Below the pieces are notes generated by a model. That model was not told the origin of the DNA and made no database searches. It was given only the letters and a program-made list of their open reading frames with translations. From Nothopassalora personata (lineage: Eukaryota > Ascomycota > Dothideomycetes > Mycosphaerellales > Mycosphaerellaceae), in assembly GCA_033816765.1 (NCBI GenBank), contig CM066288.1, forward strand, positions 4,650,001 to 4,714,000: a DNA stretch of 64,000 bases, in the 5' to 3' direction. The position numbers and the translations under genes are program-made. Positions 40,852-53,099 of the stretch are shown here, one piece after another; position 1 is the first letter of the stretch, and every line of letters begins with the position of its first letter.

Positions 40852-41640
40852 TTACGGTTTATATTTGTATGCATCCCTCGGATCTTGCGATATCTTCCGC
40901 CGACGCCGGGGCAATAGCCATGGCGATGATGCGATAATGCCAATGGCTGCAACCCGGAGAGCGACTCCGACACCGACAGCTGCTTTGGCACCATTCGAGA
41001 GCCCGGGACCTGATGCTGGCGAGGTTGCGACCGCAGCTGCAGTTGTTGTGGAAGCAGGAGGTGGCAATGGCGAGATTGTAGTGCTTGTTGATCTAGTGGT
41101 GGTAGTTGGGGGGGTGATAATGTGGTCGGTATCTGACTGACGGTGTAGGTCGAGCTGTCAGTCCAGGTGAATACACTGAGAGCAGTCTGCGGCGGGCTCG
41201 CCTGAATGAAAAGCTTCTTGGCCCTAACACATCCTGGCTCCTCTATCTCCTTTATCGGACGCACTTGCAGATAGTATACTGAGATCGTGTCAGTAATTCT
41301 CCAAAGCTGAAGTATCGTTGAATCACTGATACCAGTATCAAACCTCTATTTTTCTGGCGAGGATTGCCAGGCTTCCGGCAGAAGATCGCCAACCTCAGAC
41401 ATCCACACGAGGGTTGAAAGTGTCCTTCGATCCTGGCCTGTATTAATAAAGGCAGGGGTACTGCGAAGGCCTATCCATCACTGCTTTGATGATGACAATA
41501 TCGATTTCCCAGCCATGATAATACGTGAGCTTATCAACTTCACTTGACTCTGCTAGAGGACCCTCAAAGTCGCCATCGCATCGCATGGACGGTACTAAGC
41601 AGAGCAGAAGTGCGACAAACAGGCCGAATGCTGTCGCCAT
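40852..41640 (-). pseudogene. Broken cell-surface protein: signal peptide, ectodomain, Thr-rich stalk, TM
   Basis: Start at 41640: MATAFGLFVALLLCLVPSMRC is a signal peptide, followed by DGDFEGPLAE to HGWEIDIVIIKA. After a probable intron comes LLPEAWQSSPEK, then a TAG (41346-41348), then RFDTGISDSTILQLWRITD, RAKKLFIQASPP and FTWTDSSTYTVSQ. At a run of seven Gs (41108-41114, plus strand) the frame shifts; the shifted frame continues as TTTTRSTSTT, a Thr/Ser stalk, then GAKAAVGVGVALRVAAIGII and a basic RRRR stop-transfer. This layout is common for fungal surface sensor-like or mucin-like proteins. One nonsense codon plus one frameshift argue for a pseudogene. The first intron border was not fixed. 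Confidence 0.6.
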
Positions 41641-43426
41641 AGTGGAAAAGAAGGAGCTAGTCAATCTTCGATCTTCGTCCTTGAGAAACAACGCGATGGA
41701 AAGTTACAAAGGAATCAGCTGAGGCATTGTTCTTCACAACAGATGGGCTGTCGGCTACAGGTCCTGGTGGGCAGCTCAATTAATCAACACCTTTCCAGAG
41801 TGCCGGCATAGCTGAGGCCGTGTCATGCCGCATCAAAGTCGCTTCAAGCGGCACAGCCATCTTGAGTCTGCTGCAAGCCTCCTACTCAAGGTGACCCAAA
41901 TCCTGTCCATGGTGTTTTAGAGGACGATCAGCAGACATCGTAGCACGAAAGGCAACGAATGGAGAGCCCTCAGAACATGCTTGCCTGGCTTGGCAAGTCG
42001 CGGCTGCAGACGCATGGGCGAAGAAGGTGAGCGAGACGGAGTAGCGAAGCTGCTAGCACAGCGAATGGACTGTAGCGCTTTGAGTATATATCGACACCAA
42101 GTTTGCATCTTCGCGCTCGTACGATCACAAGACCGTGTACAACTGCGAGTTGGCTGCTTGTACTAGTACCAATGCTCACACCTCCGGTTAATCAGTCAAT
42201 TAACTTACGGTTCAGCTACAATCAATACTCTCAGTTGGCGTGTGTTCGCAAGTCTGAGGTTTCCACCACGCTCATATTCTGCTTTCGCTCGTTGCTGGAC
42301 ATGGGGAGAACTACCCAAGCCACCTGACATGATCAGATAAGACTATCGTTCGGGTCAAGGTAAGTGAATGCTTCGCTTTGTGTCAATACATCGACAATGG
42401 ATCCGGTTCAAACAACGATATGGTTGTACGACATCGGCGTAAAGACTCCTACCACATTCTGAACTCAATTCCCAGGAGAAGGAGGAGTGACCGAATACCT
42501 TATCAACGCGCCCACTAAGTATTTCACCATCATTGGTTCATCGGCTTTATATCGGAGCTCCAATAAACGGTGGAGGGAACGAGGGAGGGAGAAGCTACAT
42601 CAACGACGGAAGCTAGCGTCGGACAGAATAATGTCCCATCCATCATCATCCTCTCGATATCGCTCAGCATATTCAGTGCTAGGAGACAGCCGACTGCGTC
42701 GCGTGGCGGCCAATGCTGCGAACGGTACCTGCCAGCAGTTCTCCCATGTCGAGTTGTCTTCCGTATCGGATGGCACGACCGCTACTTGTCGAGTAGTAAG
42801 GCCCTTCGCATCGAGTCTTCCCAAATCGCCCTTAAGGTCCTGCCTGCATCAGCCAAACAGGCAACATGATGTCAATCACGCCTTTGGGACAGACAAGACT
42901 TTGGCGGCGACGTCAGGATTCCGAGGTATAAGACTAATCTCGACATTTGAGATCCAAATTCAAGAAAACATGCGTCCCAAAATTCACGTCCGGTACTGCG
43001 CAAGTCTCTAACTGAGCCGTCGGCTCGGCCTAATCAGGTAGTGCTCAGATAGGGTGCGAGGAAAAGACATAGGAATGACAATAGGGTCTCGAATTGAAGC
43101 AACTAGTGAGGCCGAGGAGAAGTGTCGTAGGGATTATGTCCGATGTGTCTTAACGAAACCAATGACACAAGAGTCAGAAGGAGGTTGTCGGTACTGGAAG
43201 GACATTGGTCGAAAGATAGTGCCCTGCCAAACTTGATGTCGGAGGACATGGAACGATGCAAGGAATCGATTGGGATGGAAGGACAAGTGTCATGAAGCAA
43301 TGTCTCTTGGACCACAGTGACTACTCTATACAGATCTTGGATATCGTGTTCATACCGCAGTGACGATGCTTCCATACGAGTGGTTTCTATCACTGTTGAC
43401 CGCCAGAATCTGCACAATATCAACGA
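41641..43426. other. Long intergenic region
   Basis: About 1.8 kb without a supported gene. The longest plus-strand open stretch, ending at 43011, has no ATG at its front and no domain. I see no repeat or RNA gene. Confidence 0.45.
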
Positions 43427-45508
43427 TCAGCCCTCCTCCTCGTCCCAGTCCAGTCCTACATCAGCCCATCCAGACCTCCAGCGTCCGCCACCGCCTTCAC
43501 CCATGCCCCTCAAGTCTCCAGCTTTCGCTGCATCTTCACGCCAGCAGCGAGCTGAGAAGTCGTCGCTGACTGTGATCAGGTTGCCCTCAGTAGTCCAGGC
43601 TAGTGATGTGACCTCTTTGTTGTGGGCTCGTACTAACGCTGTGCCATGCTCGTGCATCTGCAGGCTAGTAGACGGAGTGCTTCCCGAAGAGCGCTGAGTC
43701 GACGGCTCTGCGGTCGGCAGGTCGTCTTCTCCTTCGTCATCGTCGTCGTAGACACGCTCCGGCTTCGGCATATGGCGCTCATCGGTGGGAAAAAGGATCG
43801 GGCACTTATCAGTATTGCCGACGGCCAGCATCTCGCCATGATCACCTTTTGCCGGCCGGATCGCTGCCTTGATATAGAATGTGCCGATGCGGAAGTTAGG
43901 GTGCCTGAAGCCATACAGAGGACCAAGACCAGCCTTCGGGTCTCTCAGCATGCGACGTCTGCTGGGTCCTGATGACATCTCCGGTACGTATCCGAGCGCC
44001 AGCTGGTTGGTGGAATATGCGTACACTGTAGCATCTCGACAAACTGTGTACAGCCGCGCACCATCACTCGAAAGTGCCATCGAGTTGATGCCGTAGTGTC
44101 TCGTGCCTCGATGCGTTTCAGGTAGTGGCGTGCTGGCCAAAGGCGATGCATTTCGCTGCCCGAATCCAGCGTTTCGTAAGTCCCAAATCTTCACAGATGC
44201 GTTGACCTCGCTTGCTGTCACAATCAGATTTGACCGGCCATGTGGGAGGTGCTGGAATGATGTGATCGATAGCTCGTTTCGCCCATCCATCTCGTACTTT
44301 CGTGTTGTTGACCTATGTCCGTAGCCCACGTGCAGTTCTTGGCTGGTCATGGTTTGCGGCTCCACATCCTCTCCTCGATCTATACTATCGCGAAAGCTTT
44401 GTACAGCTGACCTGCCACTCGCTCTCAAATCCCACAATCGCACTGTACCATCTCTTGCGCTCGTCGTGATCATGTTGTCGTTGCCGGGTTGAAAGCGCAC
44501 CTGCTTGACACTGCTCTGGTGGCCTTGCAAGATACTGACAGTCTGTTGAGAATACATGTCCACCACACGCGCAGTCTGATCACCGCTTGCAGTAGCCAGC
44601 ACGTAATCGTCGGAGCAGAACGCGATGTCCATCACCGCGTTGTGGTGTACGCGGAACTTGACATGACTGGCATTGAACTGTGCAGAAGACGCGGAGTCGA
44701 TCAATCGTACGCTGCCTTCCTCGTCGCCGACGGCGATCAGAGAGTTCGTGTTGCACGCTGCCGTGCAGAAAGGTAGAGCAGCTCCTCGGAACGGATGTAT
44801 GTCGCTCGGCGTCGTGACGAAGTGGGCAGTCTCAGCCCGTGCATCGACAGCATGATCGACACCTCTGAATCCTCGAGAATTTGCATCGTAGCCGCCAAAG
44901 CTTCGCTCTAGTAATCTTCTCGATCGTCCCGGTTCTCGCAGTCGACGTATCGGCTTTGGAAATGGTTTGAGATCTTCCAGAAGATCGGGCAGGGTATCTG
45001 CTTCTGATATTGTTGGAGACGCAGGGATTGGTTCGGCAAAAAGAGGGAGATCTCTTGCAGTCTGTACATGCTTCAAGGGAGAGGACTGGGGCGGTGAGCT
45101 TGGCAGGTCTGTCGTGATCTTTCGCCGTTTGATGAGTCTCGCAGCAGTGCCGTCGTCCTCGGCCTTTGGAGTAAACTCGTCCTGATGGTTAAGATCAGCT
45201 CGTCTGCGGCCCGAGACATTTCTGGTGATGTCCTGCAGCTGTCGGCCGGCTTTGCTTTGGCGGCCACCTCGAGTCGACAGTGAGCTCCGCGGGGTGAAGA
45301 ACTTGGTGAACCTTTTGGGCGTGACTGTGGGAGGCTTCTTGATCTTGGGAATGTTCAGGAGGTTTCCAGAGAAGTCGTGGAACAGCGGAGGAGAGGAAGC
45401 TGGTGGCGTGGGCATCTGATTCTCCTGCTCGAGCTGCATTTTGTGCTTGGAATGGCAAACAATGCCGCTGTCCTGAGACGACATGGGCGGTGGCGGCATG
45501 TCTCCCAT
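43427..45508 (-). CDS. WD40 protein, Cdt2/DTL-like CRL4 substrate receptor, 693 aa
   Basis: The first about 200 residues are disordered and rich in Ser/Pro and basic residues (TPKRFTKFFTPRSSL, RRRKI-type). Seven WD-like repeats follow, for example SSVKQVRFQPGNDNMITTSA ending VRLWDLRASG, then VNASVKIWDLRNAG and NKEVTSLAWTTEGNLITVSD ending ARCWRE. The long insert between repeats and the WDLR motifs (WDxR boxes bind DDB1) resemble Cdt2, which targets Cdt1, Spd1 or other replication factors for CRL4 ubiquitylation at S phase. Assignment to Cdt2 rather than another nuclear WD40 protein is probable, not certain. Intronless. Divergent from RRP5, with 290 bp between starts. Confidence 0.75.
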   Translation of the reverse strand: MGDMPPPPMSSQDSGIVCHSKHKMQLEQENQMPTPPASSPPLFHDFSGNLLNIPKIKKPPTVTPKRFTKFFTPRSSLSTRGGRQSKAGRQLQDITRNVSGRRRADLNHQDEFTPKAEDDGTAARLIKRRKITTDLPSSPPQSSPLKHVQTARDLPLFAEPIPASPTISEADTLPDLLEDLKPFPKPIRRLREPGRSRRLLERSFGGYDANSRGFRGVDHAVDARAETAHFVTTPSDIHPFRGAALPFCTAACNTNSLIAVGDEEGSVRLIDSASSAQFNASHVKFRVHHNAVMDIAFCSDDYVLATASGDQTARVVDMYSQQTVSILQGHQSSVKQVRFQPGNDNMITTSARDGTVRLWDLRASGRSAVQSFRDSIDRGEDVEPQTMTSQELHVGYGHRSTTRKYEMDGRNELSITSFQHLPHGRSNLIVTASEVNASVKIWDLRNAGFGQRNASPLASTPLPETHRGTRHYGINSMALSSDGARLYTVCRDATVYAYSTNQLALGYVPEMSSGPSRRRMLRDPKAGLGPLYGFRHPNFRIGTFYIKAAIRPAKGDHGEMLAVGNTDKCPILFPTDERHMPKPERVYDDDDEGEDDLPTAEPSTQRSSGSTPSTSLQMHEHGTALVRAHNKEVTSLAWTTEGNLITVSDDFSARCWREDAAKAGDLRGMGEGGGGRWRSGWADVGLDWDEEEG

Positions 45509-45798
45509 TGTATCGACTGGTCACTAGTAGTGGAAGGCAGTAGACATGTGCATGAAGGAAGCAGAAGACAAGACGGACAGATGCAGAACAATGCGGATGC
45601 CGATGCGATGCAGACGCGATGTGGTGGCAGGTGCGAAAATGGGTGGCACGCGTAAAGTGCTCTCGCGACTGCCCTCATCAGACGCGTTGAGTGATGTAAG
45701 CGAGTGGACCCCGGTGAAGCTAAACCTTAACTCGGAATTTTCCACTACTGCATTGCTGCCGGCCTGCAGTGTCTTAATTGTCGCATTCGCTTGTCGAC

Positions 45799-48700
45799 AT
45801 GGCGGCCGAAAAGAGAAAGGCCGTGGCTGATGAGCGGCCCAGCAAGAAGGCCAAGTCGGTAGACGACCAGGCGAATGTGAGGGAGAACAAGTCGCAAAAG
45901 TCGCGGGACGGCGTCGAGAGAGAGCCCATGCCTGCGCGGAAGTCGATCTTGCAGCAGGAGGAGAGAGCATTCCCACGTGGTGGCGCCGACGTATTGACGC
46001 CGATCGAGCGGAAGCAGATCCAGGCGCAAGCCGAACGCGATGTGCTGCTCGAAGAGGAAGGCGGCGTGACGAACGCGGCCGACGAGGATGGCGAGCTGCT
46101 GTTCGACGACGAAGATGCGGCGCCTGTAAAGAAGACATCGAAGAAGAAGAAGAAGCAGCGAGATGCGGAGGTGGAGAAAGAGAAAGGTGGCAAGAAGGTG
46201 AAGATGACAGAAGTGCGCAAGGATGGTCTCAGCTACAAGAATCTGGTCGTGGGCATCTCCGTGCTGGGTCGGGTGACAGCCATTACCGGACGAGATGTCG
46301 CACTCGCGCTGCCCAACAACCTGACAGGCTTCGCGCCTATACTATCCGTCTCCGAACGGCTCACATCCCGGATCGAACGATTACTAGCGAGCGACGAAGC
46401 GCCCGAGGATGAAGATGATGAAGATGTGGATCTGAAGCAGCTGTTCTACGTTGGCCAGTGGCTAAGAGCTTCCATCACGGCGACGGGCACAGAGCCGAAG
46501 GACGGCAGCAAGAGTAAGAAGCACATCGAGTTGTCGTTGGACCCGGTCTCTGTCAATGGCGCGCTCGGCGAAGAGAATGTGGTCACCAACAGCACTGTCC
46601 AGGCGGCTGTGCGCAGCGTCGAAGACCATGGAATCGTCATGGATCTCGGTCTCTCGGATAGTTCGGTCAAGGGCTTCATCAGCAAGAAGGCACTCGGTCC
46701 TGCCTACAGTCTCGACCAGGTGCAGCAAGGTCAAGTCATGCTTTGTCTGGTGACTGGCAAGGCGAGCAACGGCAAAGTTGTTAATCTGACCCCAGATCCC
46801 AACAAGTTCTCCATCGCAGCAAGAGAGGGCAAAGACAAGGACAAGCTGCCTTTCGTCGGCGAAGCGCCTACCGTCGATGCTTTTCTACCAGGCACTGCGG
46901 TTGATGTGCTGGTCACGGAAACTGGCCCAAAGGGCATCGCAGGCAAGGTTATGGGCATGTTGGACGTCACATCAGACCTTGTCCATTCTGGCGCTAGCAG
47001 CGTCGCTGACATGAACAAGAAACACAAGGTTGGGTCGAAGGTCAAGGCTCGCATCATTTTCTGCATTCCGCAGGATGATGGTGCTCGCAAGGTGGGAGTG
47101 TCACTTCTTTCGCAAATGCTTGCACTCACACCTCCAACCTCGAAACTGGGCGTTGTTGCTTCATCCAAGACGAAATCGGAGGCAACCGAGCTAAGCCAAC
47201 CACTCGCGCTCTCTGCCATCGTCGACGATGCCAAGGTCACAAATATTGTCACTGACCGAGGAGTCTTTTTGGATCTTGCAGACGGCAGGAAAGCCTTCGC
47301 ACATATCTCCCAACTATCGGACAGCAGGATCGACACCGTTTCCACGACGGGACCTCACAAACTCGAAAGCACGCATAAGGCCAGGATTCTGTCCTACAAC
47401 CCCGTTGACAACCTCTACTACGTTTCCCTCAAGAAGTCCGTTCTCGATCAGACATTCCTTCGCCTCGAAGACTTGCCTGTCGGCGATGTCGTCACGGGTA
47501 CCGTCGACAAACTCATTCTGGGTGGCAAGAGTGGTGTGACTGGTGTGCTGGTCAAGCTCAGCGATAGCATCACTGCTCTCGTCCCCGAGATGCATCTCAG
47601 CGACGCTCATCTGTCGCATCCGGAGCGCAAGTTCCGAGAAGGCTTTCCAATCAAGGGCAGAATACTATCAGTCGATACGGAGAAACGACATGTGCGTATC
47701 ACTCTCAAGAAGTCGCTGGTGGAGGACTCAGCAGCTGTGTGGAAGGACTATAAGGATTTGCAGCCCGGCATGGGGAGCAAAGGAACGATCGTGAGTTTAC
47801 TGCCTAACGGTGCTGCTGTGCAGTTCTACGGTCCTGTGAGAGCTTGGCTGCCAGTAGCGGAGATGAGCGAAACTTTCATCGAGAAGCCAGAGAAGCACTT
47901 CCGACTAGGCCAGACAGTCAGTGTGAAAGTGTTGTCAGTCAGTCCGGAGACCCAGGAGATGAAGGTGACTTGCAAAGAAAGCAGCACTCTCGATGACGAG
48001 CAGCAGACTGCTTGGGACGGAGTGTCCGGTGGTCAGCTAGTCAGTGCAACTGTCTCGGAGAAGCTGGCCGACAGCATTGCCGTGGATCTGGACAGTGGCA
48101 TTCGAGGAACCATCAGAATCGGACACGTACTGGACGGCTCAGCCAGCAAGGCGGAGAAAGAGCTCAAGCGCATTCGGGTTGGGCAGAAACTTACAAACCT
48201 GCTTGTACTACATAAACAGGAGCGCAGTCACACTGTCGTCTTGAGCAACAAGCCTGCTTTGGTCGAGGAAGCGAAGAACGGTACCCTGATCAAGTCGTTC
48301 GCTGACGCTCGCGAGGGTAAGAAAGTTCATGGCTTCGTTCGCAATATCACACCAGAGGGCGTCTACGTCGAGTTTGCGAACGGCATTGTTGGGCTTTTAC
48401 CCAAAACTCAAGTCTCGGCGGATTTACTCACGCAGCCGAGCTTCGGTCTGAGGAAAGACCAGAGTGTGACTGCATATGTTACTGGCACGGATGATGTCCA
48501 CGAGCGATTCATCTTGAGCATGCGAGAGCAAGCTGCTACGAACAGTGCAGCATCGAAGCTCAAGCCAGCTGTGACTGAAGCAGCTGGCAACCCTGTGGAC
48601 ACCTCTATCAGCTCCTTGGCCGACATTACACTCGGCAGAGTTGTTAAAGCCCGTATCGTATCCATCAAAGCTACGCAGATCAACGTTCGTCTTGCAGACA

Positions 48701-51287
48701 GTGTTCAAGGTCGCATAGACGTGAGCGAGGCTTTCGACTCATGGGACGAGATCACCAACAAGGCCGCACCTCTCCAGAAGTTTAAGCCAAATGAGCTGCT
48801 CGATGTCAAGGTGCTCGGCATCCACGACGCTCGCAATCATCGCTTTCTCCCTATCAGCCACCGGCAAGGTAAAGTCCCTGTCTTTGAGCTCTCGGCGAAG
48901 AACTCAAGAGTGAAAGATGAAGACGAATCACTACTCGGACTCGATTCTGTAAATGTCGGCTCGACACATCTGGCATTTGTCAACAATCATGGCGACAACT
49001 GCGTATGGGTCAACCTGTCTCCGAACGTCCGAGGTCGGATCGCTCTTATGGACCTCTCGGATGACGTCGGACAACTGCAGAATTTGGAGAAGCGCTTCCG
49101 TGTTGGCTGTGCCCTTCGTGTCAAGGTCAAGAGCGTGGATGTGTCGGCGAACAGACTCGACTTGACTGCACGCCAGAACGAGGCGTTCAAAGTTGAGACT
49201 CTGAAGGATCTCAAAGCTGGCATGGTCATCCCTGCTCGAGTTACCAAGACCACCGAGCGACTTGTCAATGTTCAAATTACTGACAACATCGCTGGTGTTG
49301 TTCCACTGGCTGAGCTCAGTGATGACTTCGAGCAAGCTAATCCGGCACAGCACAACAAGAACGATATTGTCAGGGTTTGCGTTCTTGCTGTCGATGCACC
49401 GAACAAGAAGATTTTCCTCAGTCTTCGGCCCAGCAAAGTGCTTTCCTCAAGCCTGGCAACTGAAGATGCTCAAGTCAATGATACGTCTTGTCTGAAGGTG
49501 GGCGACATCGTCAGAGGCTTTGTCAAGCAAGTGACCGACAAGGGTGTCTTCGTCTCGCTTGGTGCTACAGTTGATGCCCTGGTTCGCATCTCGGACCTTA
49601 GCGACCGCTTTGTGAAGGACTGGAAGAGCCTGTATGAAATCGACCAGCTGGTCAAAGGCCGTATCCTGTCTGTCGACAACACCACAAAGCAGGTGCAGAT
49701 GAGCTTGAAGCAAAGTCATGTTGACGGCAACTACACGCCTCCACTCTCCATCGAGGACTTGAAAGAAGGAGATACCGTCACTGGCAGGGTCCGAAAAGTG
49801 GAAGACTTTGGCGCTTTCGTCGATATCGATAACACTCAGCCACGACTGTCTGGCCTATGCCATCGAAGCCAGGTCGCGGCGAGACGGGTTGAAGACGTCA
49901 GGAAGTTGTACAGTACTGGCGATGTCGTCAGGGCAAAGATCCTTGGCGTCGATGTGGAGAAGCGACAGATCAGTCTTGGCCTCAAGGCAAGCTTGTTCGA
50001 TGATGAGGACGAAGAGGAAGACGAGGGAGAAAGCGAAGATGACGACGTCGAAATGGACGAGGCGGGTGGCGTTGAAATTGAGGACGAAAGTGATGCTGAA
50101 GGTGGCGTTGACCTCAACAACGTTCAGGTAAGTCATGACCGTACCATAATACCGGATATGCAACTGACCCTCTGCAGGACATGGGCAGTGACGAGGACGA
50201 AGCTGCTGATGGCATGGATATTGACGACGAACCCGCAGTGAGACCCACCGCCGGCCTTAAAACCAATGGCTTCGACTGGAATGGCGACGCTCTAGACAGC
50301 AACCCGAACGGAGCGGGCTACGAATCTGAGCCAGACGCCACTGCAATCAAGAAGCGCAAACGCAATAAGCCCGAGATCAAGGAGGACCTCACAGGTGACC
50401 TAGACAAGTATGGTCCACGCAGCGTCAGCGATTTCGAGCGCCAGCTCCTCGGTCAGCCAAACACCTCGTCCCTCTGGATCCAATACATGGCCTTCCAGAT
50501 CCAACTCAGCGAAGTGGACGAAGCACGCAAGATTGCCGAGCGTGCCCTCCGAACCATCCACATTCGCGAGACAGAAGAGAAGCTCAACGTCTGGGTGGCC
50601 TGGCTCAACCTTGAAGTCGAATATGGCGACGATGAGCACGTAGACGGAGTCTTCAAGGCAGCCTGCCAAGTCCAAGACTCTCTGGAAATGCACGAAAAGC
50701 TGGCGTCCATCTACATCAGCTCCGGCAAGCTCGAAAAGGCAGACAACATCTACGAGCGCATGATCGGGAACAAGAGCTTCAGAGCAGTGCCGGATGTTTG
50801 GCTCAACTACGCCACATTCTTGATGAACGACAAGAACGCCGCAGAACGTGCACGAGCGCTCCTGCCGAAAGCGATGCAATCAATCCCAATCCAGAAACAT
50901 CGTGACCTCTCCGCAGATTTCGCTGCGCTAGAGTTTAAGACCAAGCGCGGAGACGCAGAGCGCGGCCGCACCATTTTCGAGAACATCCTCGCTGAGTGGC
51001 CGAGGTGGTCTGCTGGCTGGGACCGCTTCCTGGATCTTGAGCGCTCGCGAGTGAGCAGAGCGAAAGATGACGCTGAGAAGAAGGATGCGGTTGAGAAGAC
51101 GAGAGCACTGTTTGAGAGGGTGGCGGCGCTGAAGATGAAGAAGAGGAGGGCGAAGTTTGTGTTTAAGAAATGGCTTGAGTTTGAGGAGAAGGAAGGGAGT
51201 GCGAAGGATACGGAGAGGGTGAAGGTTTTGGCGAGGGAGTGTCATGAGAGGTTGTTGTCGAAGGGGCAGGACGGGGAAGAGGAGTAG
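45799..51287 (+). CDS. RRP5: Rrp5, pre-rRNA processing factor with S1 and HAT repeats, about 1812 aa
   Basis: The first ATG (MAAEKRKAVADERPSKKAK) follows a 290-bp divergent promoter. Exon 1 (45799-50127) encodes a basic N-terminus and about a dozen S1 RNA-binding repeats, for example GDIVRGFVKQVTDKGVFVSL and GDTVTGRVRKVEDFGAFVDI. A 50-nt intron (50128-50177) follows an acidic linker. Exon 2 encodes the HAT/TPR-like repeats (NTSSLWIQYMAFQIQLSEVD, LERSRVSRAKDDAEKKD) that interact with 18S precursor factors. Rrp5 is needed for cleavages in both small and large subunit pathways in the nucleolus. Length is close to yeast Rrp5 (about 1730 aa). The frame is intact throughout. Confidence 0.96.
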
Positions 51288-52329
51288 TGTTGGAGATGGG
51301 GAAAGTGTATATTCACGATGCTACTGCCAATGAAGTGGCGGGCGTTCATGGTGCCCGAACTTCGGTTTCTATCTTTCAGCCCCTGGAAACTGCCAGATTT
51401 CGTCCCCACAACTAGCGAGGGTCAACAAATACAGAAGGCTCGGAGGGACCACCGAGTTTCGGAGGCTTCATTCACTGGGATTCCAGCGGTCGACTGGAAG
51501 TCGACATGATCATGCTCCGACACAAATGAAGCCTTGCCACACTTGCGATCTTCCAGCAAACCCGACATAGCCCTCGAAAACGAACGAACAAGGCGCCTAC
51601 CGATACATCTATCATGCAGCTGCGCAAGCGGTGAAGCTGCATGTGCCAAACTTCAGCCCGTGCCGCTCATGTGGGAAGTGCTCGATTTCTCGAGAAAGTC
51701 TTGCTTGGCTGCAGTAATAGCTGAAGCTCAACCCGGCTGTTGGACCTGGATCGCGGCTCTCGCTCTTTGGAAAACCTTGCGTTCTGTTTTCTCTTGCTCT
51801 GCTTGGCTGGCCGTCCCTGATCTCGCAGTTGCAAGGAGTCGGGAGGTGAGATTCATGCATTTCTGCGACGTTCGGTCTCATAAGTATTCAAGACTTTTCC
51901 CAGCCCTGCTGCTCTAGACGTGTCGAAGCATTTCAGCATGAGTAACAGAGATGCATACTACATCGTCTTGTCTAACTGAGTATACCGCCACGGTTAGTGC
52001 AGGGCGACTTGAAGCTATCTGCGGCACTGAGGATAGCATGCAGTATAATGTGCAACATGCAGACGCTGTTCCCGGGACTAATCATTTGAGCGAACGACTT
52101 GCTTGAGATTGGGCAGCGTCCTTGCGCCTAACCTTCGGAGCTGAAGATGCCAACACTGCTCTGCCCCGTCTGCTAACACAGTTCATTGTCATTTCAGCCA
52201 ACCTATCAGGACAGAATCGTTGTAAGTAACAGTAATTCCTGACTCAACGATATTGCTGACTGAGGATTATTACCTAAAAACACCCTATAACAGTAAGTTT
52301 TATATAATAGTCCTATAAGGGTAATTCTT
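51288..52329. other. Intergenic region ending in an AT-rich tract
   Basis: No gene supported. From about 52200 to 52330 the sequence is clearly more AT-rich than its surroundings (many TAA/TTA/ATA triplets), like weakly RIP-affected or transposon-derived DNA, but no terminal repeats or transposase are visible. Confidence 0.45.
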
Positions 52330-52560
52330 GACATAATGCACTCTGTGGGAGCAATTTGCCGGTTGAAGATCTCTGCCTGGATCTCTGATTGTCCTTTCAT
52401 GAGTACACGACGGGCATTGTGCGACCTATGCGCACTTTCTGGGTCAAGGCAATCAGGCCCTGCTTCCAACAGGAGTACAGGACATTGAAGTCTGGATTGC
52501 AACGACACAGCCTGCTGAGCCTGATTCGACAACGATGTGCGTAGAAAGGATGCGCAAAAG
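52330..52560 (-). pseudogene. Relic of a GMC-type flavin oxidoreductase N-terminus
   Basis: On the minus strand, one frame reads THIVVESGSAGCVVA at about 52542-52500, matching the FAD-binding VVGGGSAGCVVA motif except that two glycines are changed, as by G-to-A transitions. A second frame, 90 nt downstream from the motif start, reads PVLLLEAGPDCLDPE, the next GMC signature at the correct distance. No open frame spans both, and no downstream GMC domain is present. Transcription would run away from the SDR relic. Confidence 0.6.
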
Positions 52561-52921
52561 AGGGCATTGTCGAATCGAGTGCTATCGTCCAGTGGTGCTC
52601 GTTTTGCGACCTGAGACGACTTAGAGCCTGTGTCGAAGACCCGGCCAGCTGTTTGGGGCTGTTGCCTAATGTGCCTATTGGGCTGGACGGCTAAAAGGCA
52701 AAGTACGGGTATGTACTCGATGCACACATATCTGAGCGTTCTGCTCTCCAGTATGGCCGCCCTGAGGGTGAACGACTGCGGTGTTGCCGTATGGATGACA
52801 ACTCTTTGCATGGTGTCAGCAGTGAGGGACTGAAGCTTACGTCCACTACCGCGAGCAATAAAAATCATACTTGTATCGATCAGCATGACTACTTTTCGTA
52901 CTATACTAACAAGCAACGCAG

Positions 52922-53099
52922 TTCAATCTCGAAGGCCGGACCGCCATAGTGACTGTCGGTGCACGCGGGCTCGGCCGAGATCTCCCTCGCACAAGTACTA
53001 GCTCGGGCAGGTTGCGATGAAGCCATTCTCGATATTGGACCGGACTCATTGGAAGCAATGGAGAGCCTCCAAAAAGAGTTTCAATGCTACAGAACGTAG
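52922..53099 (+). pseudogene. Relic of a short-chain dehydrogenase/reductase N-terminus
   Basis: After an AG that resembles an acceptor, the frame reads FNLEGRTAIVTVGARGLG, the TGxxxGxG cofactor motif with one glycine replaced. The frame then changes at CTCGGCCGAG and continues as EISLAQVLARAGCDEAILDI and ESLQKEFQCYRT before a TAG. No catalytic YxxxK region follows. It is head to head with the GMC relic, about 370 bp away. Confidence 0.65.

Noticed and set aside
42487..43011. Open stretch of about 175 codons
   Set aside because: Its first codon is not ATG, no domain or signal is present, and no intron structure extends it.
52200..52330. AT-rich tract as a transposon
   Set aside because: No terminal inverted repeats, target duplication or transposase-like frame is visible.
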